Positions 9,425 to 17,728 of a stretch of 64,000 nt of DNA are shown piece by piece. The translations under genes and the position numbers were made by a program. The notes beneath the pieces are model-generated. The model saw only the letters and a list, made by a program, of their open reading frames with translations, did not search any database and had not been told where the DNA came from. Source of the DNA: Sphaerisporangium siamense (lineage in GTDB: Bacteria; Actinomycetota; Actinomycetes; Streptosporangiales; Streptosporangiaceae); NCBI RefSeq assembly GCF_014205275.1, contig NZ_JACHND010000001.1:5952001-6016000 (forward strand), given 5' to 3'. Positions within the stretch are counted from its first letter, which is position 1; every line of letters begins with the position of its first letter.

Positions 9425-9520
9425 TGTACGGGGTTTTCGTACATTTTCCTCTTTTGGCTTGACACCCCTCATCGGACCGTACGAACATCTCGTACCGTCC
9501 ATCGTACGCGATTCACGTAC
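9425..9520. promoter_or_regulatory. Three GTACG-N7-CGTAC operators between ArsR-type gene and hydrolase gene
   Basis: Three inverted repeats share the half-site GTACG and a spacer of exactly 7 nt: TGTACG-N7-CGTACA (9425-9443), GGACCGTACG-N7-CGTACCGTCC (9474-9500) and GTACG-N7-CGTAC (9504-9520). The first overlaps the regulator's -10. The second overlaps the -10 region of a promoter whose -35 is TTGACA (9459-9464) for the hydrolase gene. The third lies just before the hydrolase start. The repetition of one pattern three times in a 100-bp divergent region makes a regulator-binding role very likely. Confidence 0.75.
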
Positions 9521-9541
9521 AGTCGAGCCCTGAGGACCGCC

Positions 9542-10471
9542 ATGGCCACGTCATCCAACGCCGCCCTGCAGAACGCCGCGCTCGCGGCGTCGCTGGAAGG
9601 AACCTTCTCCAGCCGTCACGCCGAGGTGAACGGAGTCCGCCTGCACTACGTCGAGGGCGGCAGCGGTGAGCCGCTGCTCCTGCTCGGCGGGTGGCCACAG
9701 ACCTGGTGGCAATGGAACAAGGTCATGCCCGCACTGGCCCGCCGCCACCGGGTGATCGCCGTAGACCTGCGCGGCATGGGAGACTCGGGCAAACCCGCCG
9801 ACGGCTACGACAAGAAGACCATGGCGGCCGACATCCACGCCCTCGTCCGCCACCTGGGCCTGTCGGCGGTCGGCATCGCCGGCCACGACATCGGCGCCAT
9901 GGTCGCCTACGCCTTCGCGGCCAACCATCCCGAGGCGACCACGAAGATCGCGCTGCTGGACGTCCCCCACCCCGACAAGACGTGGTCGGCGTTCAGCCTG
10001 CTTCCCGAGCCCGACCAGCACGCCGACTCGGTCATCGAGGCCGGCGCCCGCTCCTACCTGTGGTGGTTCGCCTTCAACCAGGTTCGCGGCCTGCCCGAGC
10101 GACTGCTGGAAGGCCGCAGCCGCCTGCTGGTCGACTGGCTGTTCGACCGTCAGGCCAAGGACCCGGCCTCCATCGACGAGCGATCCCGGCAGGTGTACGC
10201 CCACGCCTACTCCACCGCCGACGCCGTACGCGCGGGCAACGGCTGGTACCAGACCCTCACCCGCGACATCGACGACGAGCAGACCTACGGACGGGTGAGC
10301 GCACCGGTCCTCGCCCTCGGCGGGGACGAGAGCAACTACGTCTACCTGCGCGAACTCATGCCGTCCAAGGGCACGGACGTCCAGGTGGTCGAGGTCGCCG
10401 ACTGCGGCCACTACATTCCCGAGGAACAACCCCAGACCGTCATCGACGCCCTGACCGCCTTCCTCTGCTGA
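9542..10471 (+). CDS. Alpha/beta hydrolase, epoxide hydrolase / dehalogenase-like
   Basis: A 309-aa alpha/beta hydrolase whose nucleophile elbow is GHDIGAM, with Asp116 in place of Ser. An Asp nucleophile marks epoxide hydrolases and haloacetate or haloalkane dehalogenases, which form an ester intermediate. The oxyanion region is GGWPQTWWQW and the conserved RGMGDSGKP and C-terminal DCGHYIPEEQP (catalytic His) are present; a cap region with YLWWF follows the nucleophile. The true start is the ATG at 9542; the frame is open far upstream only as a shadow of the tricorn gene. It is probably controlled by the divergent ArsR-type regulator. The natural substrate is unknown. Confidence 0.85.
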   Translation: MATSSNAALQNAALAASLEGTFSSRHAEVNGVRLHYVEGGSGEPLLLLGGWPQTWWQWNKVMPALARRHRVIAVDLRGMGDSGKPADGYDKKTMAADIHALVRHLGLSAVGIAGHDIGAMVAYAFAANHPEATTKIALLDVPHPDKTWSAFSLLPEPDQHADSVIEAGARSYLWWFAFNQVRGLPERLLEGRSRLLVDWLFDRQAKDPASIDERSRQVYAHAYSTADAVRAGNGWYQTLTRDIDDEQTYGRVSAPVLALGGDESNYVYLRELMPSKGTDVQVVEVADCGHYIPEEQPQTVIDALTAFLC

Positions 10472-10541
10472 CCACGCGATCCTCCTGGAACCGAGGGGAG
10501 GCCGGGGCCGCCGAACGGCGAGCCGTGGCCGTCCCGGGTGG

Positions 10542-11516
10542 TCAGCCCGCCGGGGCGGCGGGCTCGCGGGCGGCGTAGGCGCGCAGCCGTGCGGCCAGCG
10601 CGGCCACCTCCTGCCGCAGCGCGTCCGGGGCCAGCACCGTGAACGGCACGCCCAGGCTCGCCAGCATCCTGGCCATGCCGTCCAGCCGGTCGGCGCGGGA
10701 GGTCACCAGCACCCCGTCCTCGGTCTCGGCCAGTGTGGCCACCGAGCGCGGCAGCAGCCGTCCGGCCTCGGCCAGGGTCGTCTCCAGCACCACGCGCACC
10801 TCGTGCCGGTAGGGCACCGAGGACAGCGACTCCATGACCCGTGCCACCGGGTCGAAGTCCCCCGGGTCGGGGAAGACCGTCTCCAGCGGCTCGGCCGCGG
10901 CCACCCGGTCCAGCCGGAAGGTGCGCACCTCGCCCTTGAGATGATCAAAGCCGGTGACGTACCACCGGCCCGCGTGGAACACCAGGCCGTAGGAATCCAG
11001 CTCGCGCTCACTGGCCTCGCCACGCCAGGAGCGGTAGGCCAGCCGCACCCGCCTGCGCCGCCGGGCCGCCTCGGCCAGGGTGAGCAGCGTGCGCGCGGCC
11101 GGGCGCGGCGCCGTCGCCGCCCGCCCGGTGAGGTCCACGGCGCCCGCCACCGCCTCCACACGCTCCCGCGACGCCGCGGGCAGCACTCTGCTGACCTTGG
11201 CGAGTGCGCTCTCGGTCGCGCTCTCGCCCACCGCCAGCCCGGTGCGCCGGCCCGCCATCAGCCCCAGCACCACGGCGGCGGCCTCGTCCTCGGAGAACAT
11301 CAGCGGCGGCAGCTTGTACCCGGGCAGCAGGCGGTACCCGCCGTACCGGCCGCGCCCGCCCTCCACCGGCACGCCGAGCTCGACCAGGCGCAGCACGTAC
11401 CGGCGCACCGTGCGCTCGTCCACCTCCAGGCGGCGGGCCAGCTCGGCGCCGGTCAGCCCGGGGGCGGCCTGCAGCAACTCCAGCAGCGTCAGCACCCGCG
11501 TCACCGGATGGGGCAT
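10542..11516 (-). CDS. WYL-domain helix-turn-helix regulator (YafY/DeoR-like)
   Basis: A 324-aa regulator. The N-terminal helix-turn-helix (residues about 1-60: LTGAELARRLEVDERTVRRYV) is followed by the family's conserved GRGRYGGYRLLPGYKLPPL segment. The ligand-sensing WYL domain is centred on GRWYVTGFDHLKGEVRTFRLDR, and a WCX-type C-terminal domain follows. A good ribosome site AGGAG precedes the ATG at 11516. It is divergent from the esterase gene at 11616 across about 100 bp, so it probably controls that gene and itself in response to an unknown ligand. Confidence 0.9.
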   Translation of the reverse strand: MPHPVTRVLTLLELLQAAPGLTGAELARRLEVDERTVRRYVLRLVELGVPVEGGRGRYGGYRLLPGYKLPPLMFSEDEAAAVVLGLMAGRRTGLAVGESATESALAKVSRVLPAASRERVEAVAGAVDLTGRAATAPRPAARTLLTLAEAARRRRRVRLAYRSWRGEASERELDSYGLVFHAGRWYVTGFDHLKGEVRTFRLDRVAAAEPLETVFPDPGDFDPVARVMESLSSVPYRHEVRVVLETTLAEAGRLLPRSVATLAETEDGVLVTSRADRLDGMARMLASLGVPFTVLAPDALRQEVAALAARLRAYAAREPAAPAG

Positions 11517-11615
11517 GTCGGAGAACTCCTGTCGTCATCCGGACGGGTTTCGCCCGGATTCGAGCCTACGGTGAAGCCGTCACCTCGGCATCCCACCGGC
11601 AAGGGAGAAATGGAT

Positions 11616-12347
11616 ATGAGCACTTTCGTACTGGTCCCCGGGTTCTGGCTCGGCGCGTGGGCCTGGCGGGAGGTCACCGAGCGGCTCCGGGCGGATGGGC
11701 ACACCGCGTACCCGCTCACCCTCACCGGGCTCGCCGACCGCGAGCACCTGGGCGGCCCGGCCACCGGCCTGGACACCCATATCGACGACATCGTCAACAC
11801 GATCGTGCACGAGGATCTGCGCGAGGTGGTGCTGGTCGCGCACAGCGGCGCCGGAGGCCCGGTCACCGGCGCGGCCGACCGTGTCCCCGGCCGGATCGCC
11901 AAGGTCGTCTACCTCGACAGCGGCCCGCTGGCCGACGGCCAGAGCCAGCTCGACTTCTACCCGCCCAAGGGCAGGGAGTTCGTCAGCTCCCGCCTGACCG
12001 ACGGCTGGCGGTACGGCCCCCCGTCCTGGCAGGAGCAGGCGGCCCTCGGCGCGAGCCCGGCGGGCATCCCCGAGGACGCCAAACCCGGCATCGCCGCCCG
12101 CATGACACCCCAGCCGTACGGAACGCTCACCCAGCCGCTGCGCCTCTCAGGCACGGGCGCCGCGCCGCCCAAGGCCCTGGTGACCTGCTCCTTCCCACTG
12201 GACCAGGTCAAGGCCATGATCGCCACCGGCCATCCGCTCTTCGCCGCCCTGGCGGGCCCGGAATGGGAACTACACGCCCTGCCCACCGGCCACTGGCCGA
12301 TGTTCTCCCGCCCGTCGGACACCGCGTGTCTGCTCGGTTCGTTGTAA
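11616..12347 (+). CDS. Alpha/beta hydrolase (EstC-like esterase)
   Basis: A 243-aa compact alpha/beta hydrolase opening with STFVLVPGFWLGAWAWREV, typical of the EstC/hydroxynitrile-lyase-like branch. The nucleophile is Ser77 in AHSGAGG, and the catalytic His lies in LPTGHWPMFSRP close to the C-terminus. GGGAG at 11603-11607 fits the second ATG (11616) better than the ATG at 11610. It is paired with the divergent WYL regulator. The substrate is not predictable. Confidence 0.85.
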   Translation: MSTFVLVPGFWLGAWAWREVTERLRADGHTAYPLTLTGLADREHLGGPATGLDTHIDDIVNTIVHEDLREVVLVAHSGAGGPVTGAADRVPGRIAKVVYLDSGPLADGQSQLDFYPPKGREFVSSRLTDGWRYGPPSWQEQAALGASPAGIPEDAKPGIAARMTPQPYGTLTQPLRLSGTGAAPPKALVTCSFPLDQVKAMIATGHPLFAALAGPEWELHALPTGHWPMFSRPSDTACLLGSL

Positions 12348-12478
12348 GCACCGAACCACGGCCCTTTACATTGTAGATCACGAGGATGGCAGTCCTGGCC
12401 GGCCACGATCGGCCGGGGCGCGCGGCTTCCCGGTCGAACGGCCGACCGTGACCCGCCCCGACCGTTCGCGCCGTCCCG

Positions 12479-13336
12479 CTACCTGCCGGCGGCCGAGGCC
12501 TCGGGCGTGAGCGGCCCGGCCGCGTCCCAGGGGAAGCCGGTCTTGAACGTGGCGCGGGCCAGGGCCTTCTGGCCGTCGGCGTTGGGGTGGAAGTAGTCCC
12601 ATCTGCTGATGTGGTCGAGGGTGAAGGGGTAGTCGAAGACCGCGCCGCCGTCGCTGCGGCAGCCCGGGGCGTAGGCGGCGCACGCGGCGGCCATCTCGGC
12701 GTTGTAGTCGCGCACCCGGTCACGGACCCGCTCCCTGCGGGCGCGGTCCTTCTTGGCGTCGGAGGAGGCGCGGGCCAGCATCGAGGGGCAGATGTGCCCG
12801 AGCGCCCAGAACGAGCGGGCCACCACCTTGTCCTTGCCCAGCCGCCACAACCGTTTGACGTCGGGGATGCTGGCCGCGAAGACCTTCGCGCCCGTGGGGG
12901 CCAGCACCGCCAGCGCCCGCTCCACGCGGGCCCGGTACACCGGCACGGGGGTCATCTTCGCCTCGTCGTCGACGCAGGCGTCCTGCGCGCCGATCAGGAT
13001 CGTGACGTACCCGGCCTTGGCCGCCGCCGCCTTCTCGGCCTGGGCGGCCAGGTCGGCGCTGGCCGACCCCGGCACCGCGAAGTTCAGGTTGTGTCCCTTG
13101 ACGCCCGGGGCCAGCGCCAGCAGGCGCAGGTAGTGGCTGTTGACCCCGGCGTCGTCACCGGACGACCAGGAACGCGAACTGCAGGAGACGTACCAGCCGC
13201 AGGCGTTGAAACCCGCGCTGATCGAGTCGCCGAGCGCCGCCATCACCGGGGGGACCGGATCGGCCGCCGCCGGGGCCGCCGCCACGGGCGTCCACATCAC
13301 CGCGGCGGCCACAACGAACACGATCTTCGCGACCAT
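12479..13336 (-). CDS. Secreted SGNH/GDSL-family hydrolase
   Basis: A 285-aa exported esterase or lipase. A signal peptide (about residues 1-25, hydrophobic core KIVFVVAAAVMW, then Ala-rich cleavage region) is followed by the block I motif ALGDSISAGF with nucleophile Ser38. An N-containing block (NFAVPGSASADL) comes next, and the C-terminal DYFHPNADGQ supplies the Asp and His. Six or more Cys residues suggest disulfides, as in Streptomyces SGNH lipases. AGAGG lies 5 nt before the ATG at 13336; a GTG two codons upstream is possible. It converges on the esterase gene. Confidence 0.88.
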   Translation of the reverse strand: MVAKIVFVVAAAVMWTPVAAAPAAADPVPPVMAALGDSISAGFNACGWYVSCSSRSWSSGDDAGVNSHYLRLLALAPGVKGHNLNFAVPGSASADLAAQAEKAAAAKAGYVTILIGAQDACVDDEAKMTPVPVYRARVERALAVLAPTGAKVFAASIPDVKRLWRLGKDKVVARSFWALGHICPSMLARASSDAKKDRARRERVRDRVRDYNAEMAAACAAYAPGCRSDGGAVFDYPFTLDHISRWDYFHPNADGQKALARATFKTGFPWDAAGPLTPEASAAGR

Positions 13337-13579
13337 GATCACCTCTATCCGGCACGATCGAGCGGGGCAGAAGAGCGGACACCAACGTAGGGATCACCGG
13401 CGGCGCTCTCTATGACCTGCGGGCGAGGCGTTGCTAGCGTTGACCGAGTTCCTATCCTTGCTTGACACGGCCTCCGACCTGTGTAGACGGCGTTGACAGG
13501 GGAACACGCGGACGGCATGGGTACGCCCATACCGGCACCCGATGTCGAACGCGTTCAGTTTCCGAATAAGGTGGGCAGA

Positions 13580-14809
13580 GTGAGTGTCGCGCTCGGGATA
13601 ACCCGCCCCCCGCTGGTTCGTACCGTCCCCGTCCACCACCCCGAAGACCTGATCGCGCGACTGCCGCAGGCCCCGCCGTACGCCTGGGTCCACCAGGGCG
13701 AAGGGCTGGTGGCCTGGGGCGAGGCCGCCCGGGTCGCCGTCCCCCCCGGCGCGGGACGCTTCGACTGGGCGCGCCGCTGGCTGGGCACGGTGTTCGGCGA
13801 GGCCCACATCGACGACGACGTCCACGTGCCCGGCTCGGGGCCGGTCGCGTTCGGGTCCTTCACCTTCGACCCCGACGCCGCCGGGTCGGTGCTGGTCGTG
13901 CCGCGCGTCGTGCTCGGCCGCAGGAACGGCCGGGCGTGGCTGACCACCGTCGGCGAGGCCCCCATCGACCTCATGGCGCCCGCCACTCCCCCCGGCCGGG
14001 TGGTGTACGGCGACGGCACGCTGACCGCGCCGGAGTGGCAGCACGCGGTGGCCCGCGCGGTGAAGGAGATCCGGTCCGGGCGGCTGGAGAAGGTCGTGCT
14101 GGCCCGCGACCTGGTGGCCACCGCCGAGCGTGACATCGACCCGCGCGTGCTGCTGGACCGCCTGGCCCGCGCCTACCCCGACTGCTACACCTTCTCCTGC
14201 GCCGGGCTGGTCGGCGCCACCCCCGAGCTGCTGGTGCGGCACACCGGTGAGTCGATCGAGTCGCTGGTGCTGGCCGGCACCACCTACCGGGGCGCCACCC
14301 CGGCCGGTGACCGCGCCCAGGGGGCGGCGCTGTTCGCCTCGCCCAAGGACCGGCACGAGCACGCCTGCGCGGTCGCCTCGGTGCGCGAGGCGCTGACCCC
14401 GTTGTGCGCGACGTTGTCGGTGCCCGACGAGCCCGAGCTGCTGGTGCTGCCCAACGTCCAGCACCTGGCCAGCCGGGTGCGGGGGCGGCTGGCCGACGGC
14501 GCCTCGGTGCTGGACGTCGTGGCCGCCATGCATCCGACCGCGGCCGTCGGCGGCACGCCGACGGCGGTCGCGCTGGAGGTGATCCGCGAGCTGGAGGGCA
14601 TGGACCGCGGCGGGTACGCGGGCCCGGTCGGCTGGATCGACGCCCGCGGCGACGGCGAGTGGGGCATCGCCCTGCGCTGCGCCCAGATCGAGGGCCGCCG
14701 GGCCCGGCTGTTCGCCGGCTGCGGCATCATGGGCGGCTCCGACCCCGAGTCCGAACTCACCGAAGCCCAGGCCAAGTTCCGCGTCATGCGCCAAGCCCTG
14801 GAGGGCTGA
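13580..14809 (+). CDS. menF: Isochorismate synthase MenF
   Basis: A 409-aa chorismate-utilising enzyme that converts chorismate to isochorismate, the first step of menaquinone synthesis. Family motifs are RLEKVVLARD (catalytic Lys171), AGTTYRGATPAGDR, PKDRHEHACAVASVREAL, HPTAAVGGTP and the C-terminal GYAGPVGWID...FAGCGIMGGSDPESELTEAQAKF. The GTG at 13580 fits family N-termini; the open frame begins earlier at 13493. It is separated from menD and menE by about 12 kb. A salicylate- or DHB-siderophore isochorismate synthase is the main alternative, but menD/menE in the same window favour menaquinone. Confidence 0.85.
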   Translation: MSVALGITRPPLVRTVPVHHPEDLIARLPQAPPYAWVHQGEGLVAWGEAARVAVPPGAGRFDWARRWLGTVFGEAHIDDDVHVPGSGPVAFGSFTFDPDAAGSVLVVPRVVLGRRNGRAWLTTVGEAPIDLMAPATPPGRVVYGDGTLTAPEWQHAVARAVKEIRSGRLEKVVLARDLVATAERDIDPRVLLDRLARAYPDCYTFSCAGLVGATPELLVRHTGESIESLVLAGTTYRGATPAGDRAQGAALFASPKDRHEHACAVASVREALTPLCATLSVPDEPELLVLPNVQHLASRVRGRLADGASVLDVVAAMHPTAAVGGTPTAVALEVIRELEGMDRGGYAGPVGWIDARGDGEWGIALRCAQIEGRRARLFAGCGIMGGSDPESELTEAQAKFRVMRQALEG

Positions 14810-14879
14810 CCTCCTCCTTGGGCGCTCCCCTTACGGACTCTTGCCGAGCCAGGAGCTCCCCGGACAACAAGGGGTGCGC

Positions 14880-15290
14880 ATGAGCCCCAACCAGCGGTGC
14901 CGGACGACGTGGTCGAGCACGTGGCCAAGCAGGTTCAGGTTCCCGCCTCCGAGCTCGGCTTCTACGAGTGGTCCGGCTCCACGATCGAGTACCACCACAG
15001 TCAGATCCGCACGCACCCGCGTTTTTCGCACCCACACGACCGCGGTGGCGCACGTGCGGCCGCTGGTCGCCGAGCGAGACGCCCAGCGTCGGGAACTGCT
15101 CAGCGATCTTCAGCGCGGTGAGAGGGCACGGTGCTGCAGCTGTGTGACCAGGCGTTTGCGCGGGTGAAGTCGAGATCCGGTCAGCGGTGCTCCAGCCCGC
15201 CGAGTACGCCGTGCTGAGTCCGGAACGCGAGAACTACCTGCGGACGCGGATCGCGCACCGATTAGGTTTCCGCGCCGCGCCCGTCTGTAC
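14880..15290 (+). pseudogene. Tn3-family transposase remnant (DUF4158 N-terminal region)
   Basis: The frame from 14897 reads PDDVVEHVAKQVQVP, then ELGFYEWSGSTIEYHHSQIR, the characteristic start of Tn3-family transposases. After about 45 residues it loses similarity, and a neighbouring frame continues with AHVRPLVAERDAQRRELLSDL, so at least one frameshift separates the pieces. A further coding-like fragment (LQPAEYAVLSPERENYLRTR) follows at about 15170-15270. Terminal inverted repeats and a resolvase were not seen. This is a decayed insertion, and marks an accessory segment next to menF. Confidence 0.6.
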
Positions 15291-15317
15291 GTGTGAGATC
15301 GACTCACGAGAGGCTGC

Positions 15318-15905
15318 ATGATGCGGAAACTGATCTTCGGCATGAACGTGACCCTGGACGGCTACATCGCCGCGACCGGCGACGACATCGGCTGGAGTGG
15401 AGGGGAGGGGCCGGACTCGTCGCTGAGCGCCGAGCTGTTCCAGTGGTGGTACGACCAGATGCGGGCGAGCGAGCTGTCGCTGTACGGGCGCAAGCTGTGG
15501 GAGACGATGAGCTCCCACTGGCCGACCGGCGACCAGCTGCCCAACGCCACCCCGGCGGAGATCGAGTTCGCGCGCCTCTGGCGGGACATGCCGAAGGTGG
15601 TGTTCTCATCGACGATCGACAAGGTCGACTGGAACACCCGCCTGGTCACCGGCGACGCGGTCGCCGAGATCGCCCGGCTCAGGGCCGAGGACGGCGGCCC
15701 GATGGACATCGGCGGCGCGACGCTCGCCGGGGCGGCCATGCGGGCCGGGCTGATCGACGAGTACGCGCTGGTCACCGTGCCGGTCCTGGTGGGCGGCGGC
15801 ACGCCGTTCTTCACCGCGCTGGACAGCTGGGTGAACCTGAAGCTGGTCGAGACGCGGACATTTCCCGGCGGCGTGGTGCTGACCCGATACGAGAGGAGGC
15901 GATGA
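15318..15905 (+). CDS. Dihydrofolate reductase-like (RibD C-terminal domain) protein
   Basis: A 195-aa protein of the RibD_C/DHFR-like family: MMRKLIFGMNVTLDGYIA at the N-terminus, LYGRKLWETM, FSSTIDKVDWNT, the nucleotide-binding GGPMDIGGATLAGAAM and the C-terminal VLVGGGTPFF. Members are NADPH-dependent reductases of mostly unknown substrate; this short stand-alone type is common in actinomycetes and is not the folate enzyme. GAGAGG precedes two in-frame ATG codons (15318, 15321). It lies just after the transposase relic. Confidence 0.85.
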   Translation: MMRKLIFGMNVTLDGYIAATGDDIGWSGGEGPDSSLSAELFQWWYDQMRASELSLYGRKLWETMSSHWPTGDQLPNATPAEIEFARLWRDMPKVVFSSTIDKVDWNTRLVTGDAVAEIARLRAEDGGPMDIGGATLAGAAMRAGLIDEYALVTVPVLVGGGTPFFTALDSWVNLKLVETRTFPGGVVLTRYERRR

Positions 15906-16229
15906 GCACGGGCCAGATGCTCGGCTCGTAAGGCCAGGCCGAAATCCTTCCTTGCGTGCTCACCGTGCCCCTCGGCGATGAGGGAACCTCTCCCGGCCCT
16001 TCCTTGCGTTCCGAGTGAGCTGTTGACCGGCTCGCCGAAGATGAGGACGACGGCGTCGTTGATCGTGACGATGTTCTTCGGGCATAGGAATGCCCCGCCG
16101 GCAACGCCGGCGGGGCGGTGGTGTTCGCGTCCCCGCGTTGGTGTTCAGCTGGTCGGGGTGCTCATTCCGCGGTGACTTCGGTGACGCCGGTCCGTGCGCC
16201 GGACTCGTCGATGATGGGGACTTGTCGGA
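15906..16229. other. Intergenic region with a G+C-rich hairpin
   Basis: No gene is supported here. An 11-bp perfect hairpin GCCCCGCCGGC-AAC-GCCGGCGGGGC (16092-16116) may end transcription from either side, although no T-run follows. A 12-bp direct repeat CCTTCCTTGCGT occurs at 15946 and 15998. Both may be debris of the accessory segment. Confidence 0.35.
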
Positions 16230-17237
16230 TCACAGCGTCGCGGGCAGGCTGAGCCATGGCTTGTCGGTGGCGTCGAATCCGGTGAGCTCGGCGATCTTCC
16301 CGTCGACGATGCGCAGGACCGCGATGGCGAACAAACGGTATTCCGGGTCGTCGGGAGTGCGGAGGTACAGCGCGGCGGCAGGCATGCGGTTGACCGTCGT
16401 GGCGATGCAGCGCCAGTCGTCGTGGCCGCGCTGGAAGAGCCCACCGGAGACCCAGCCGTCCACCGCGTCCTTGGCCGTGACGATCAAGGTGCCCGGATCG
16501 GGCAGCATCGCGAAGCGCAGGTCGTCGCGCAGCAGGGCCATCAGCCCGTCGAGGTCGTTGCGCTCATGGGCGTCGATATACGACTTCACCACGTCGCGCT
16601 CGTCATCCGACAGCTCGTGCGTGGCAGGGCGCCGCCAGTCGAGGCGGCGGTCGGGCAGCTGCTCGCGCATCGTCACGCGCGCCCGCTGCAGTGCGCTGGT
16701 CACCGATGCGACGGTCAGCTCGAGGGCGTCGGCGGCCTTCGGCGCAGGCCAGCCGAGGACGTCGCGCAGGATGAACACCGCCCGCTGCCGCGGCGGCAGG
16801 TGCTGGACGGCGACGATGAACGCCAGCTCGATCGTCTCCCGGGCCACCACCGATTCCTGCGGATCCTCCGGGAGCATCCGGTCCGGGTAGGGCTGCAGGT
16901 AGTGCACTTCCGAGCCCGCTCCCGGCAGCTCGGCGGGCACGGGAGTGCGGTCGTTGCGCTTCTCCAGGAAGTCGAGGCAGGCGTTCGTCGCGATCCGGTA
17001 CAGCCAGGTCCGCAGCGCAGCGTGGCCCTTGAACGACTCCCGCTTGTTCCACACCCGCAGGAACGTCTCCTGCGTCATGTCCTGGGCGTCCTCGTAGTTC
17101 GCGAGCATCCGGTAGCAGTGCACCTGCAGCTCACGCCGGTAGGGCTCCGTGATGAGCGCGAACTGTGCCGCGTCATTCGAACGGGCCGCCGCGATGAACG
17201 CGGCCTTGTCGTCGCCTGGCAGTCTGGCGTCGGTCAT
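16230..17237 (-). CDS. ECF sigma factor with C-terminal SnoaL-like domain (SigG/SigX5 type)
   Basis: A 335-aa extracytoplasmic-function sigma factor. Region 2 spans about residues 20-95 (HCYRMLANYEDAQDMTQETFLRVW), region 4 about 130-200 (LPPRQRAVFILRDVLGWPAPKAADAL, then SVTSALQRARVTMRE). A long C-terminal extension from about 215 has an NTF2/SnoaL-like pattern (YIDAHERNDLDGLMALLRDDLRFAMLP). ECFs of this type have no membrane anti-sigma; the extension itself regulates core binding. The ATG at 17237 follows GGAAGG; a TTG at 17246 is too close to it. No cognate anti-sigma gene is adjacent. Confidence 0.9.
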   Translation of the reverse strand: MTDARLPGDDKAAFIAAARSNDAAQFALITEPYRRELQVHCYRMLANYEDAQDMTQETFLRVWNKRESFKGHAALRTWLYRIATNACLDFLEKRNDRTPVPAELPGAGSEVHYLQPYPDRMLPEDPQESVVARETIELAFIVAVQHLPPRQRAVFILRDVLGWPAPKAADALELTVASVTSALQRARVTMREQLPDRRLDWRRPATHELSDDERDVVKSYIDAHERNDLDGLMALLRDDLRFAMLPDPGTLIVTAKDAVDGWVSGGLFQRGHDDWRCIATTVNRMPAAALYLRTPDDPEYRLFAIAVLRIVDGKIAELTGFDATDKPWLSLPATL

Positions 17238-17370
17238 GGTCGTCAATCCTTCCGCAGGTGGCGAGGGGCTACCAGAACTGACGACATGGTGGAGTATTTC
17301 TGAGCGGTGAAGCCGCTGACACCGGGCCGTTCGTCAGGCCGGATGGGTCGGGCCGGTCCAGGGGACGTGT

Positions 17371-17595
17371 TCAGGTCGGGCGCGCCTCGATGTCGAGGTG
17401 GGGGTCCCCGTGGTACGGGGGAAGGATCGGGCGGATATGGCTGCTCTGGTTGATCGCCCAGTGCAGCGGCCGATCCCTGCCAGCCAGCGGCAAGCCCCAC
17501 GCGTCTTCGGCGTCCGGGTCACGCAACGGACAGCGACTGCCGCCGAGGTCGGGTAGGTGAAGCTGTAGGGCCCGTCGATGCCGGCGGTGTTTCAT
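17371..17595 (-). CDS. Hypothetical small protein (about 74 aa)
   Basis: This frame has G/C at most third codon positions, unlike random frames. It encodes a short His/Pro/Asp-rich product with segments DPDAEDAWGLPLAGRDRPLHW and a tail HGDPHLDIEARPT. The ATG at 17595 has no ribosome site, and a TTG at 17613 is also possible. I do not recognise it; it may be a real small protein or the 3' fragment of a decayed gene. It lies in the accessory-looking stretch between the ECF sigma gene and the coiled-coil gene. Confidence 0.3.
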   Translation of the reverse strand: MKHRRHRRALQLHLPDLGGSRCPLRDPDAEDAWGLPLAGRDRPLHWAINQSSHIRPILPPYHGDPHLDIEARPT

Positions 17596-17728
17596 AGGTG
17601 TTCGCTTATGCAACGCAAGTCCCGCAAGACGATCAAGCTTGTTCGGGGCTCATGACACGTTTCTTACCGGCACCCAGCAAACAGGCCCGGCGAGATCACC
17701 TCACCGGGCCGGGGGAAGACCTGGTTTC

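Noticed and set aside
5975..10471. A 1,498-codon frame that appears to fuse an Arg-rich protein to the alpha/beta hydrolase
   Set aside because: Only the last 309 codons (from 9542) are real; the rest is an out-of-frame shadow of tricorn and runs through the operators.
12395..12416. CCGGCC-N6-GGCCGG hairpin between convergent esterase and SGNH genes as terminator
   Set aside because: The stem is only 6 bp, with no T-run; too weak in this G+C-rich sequence to call.
13462..13498. Two TTGACA hexamers 31 bp apart upstream of menF as tandem promoters
   Set aside because: Neither has an acceptable -10 hexamer at 16-19 bp, so the promoter cannot be assigned.
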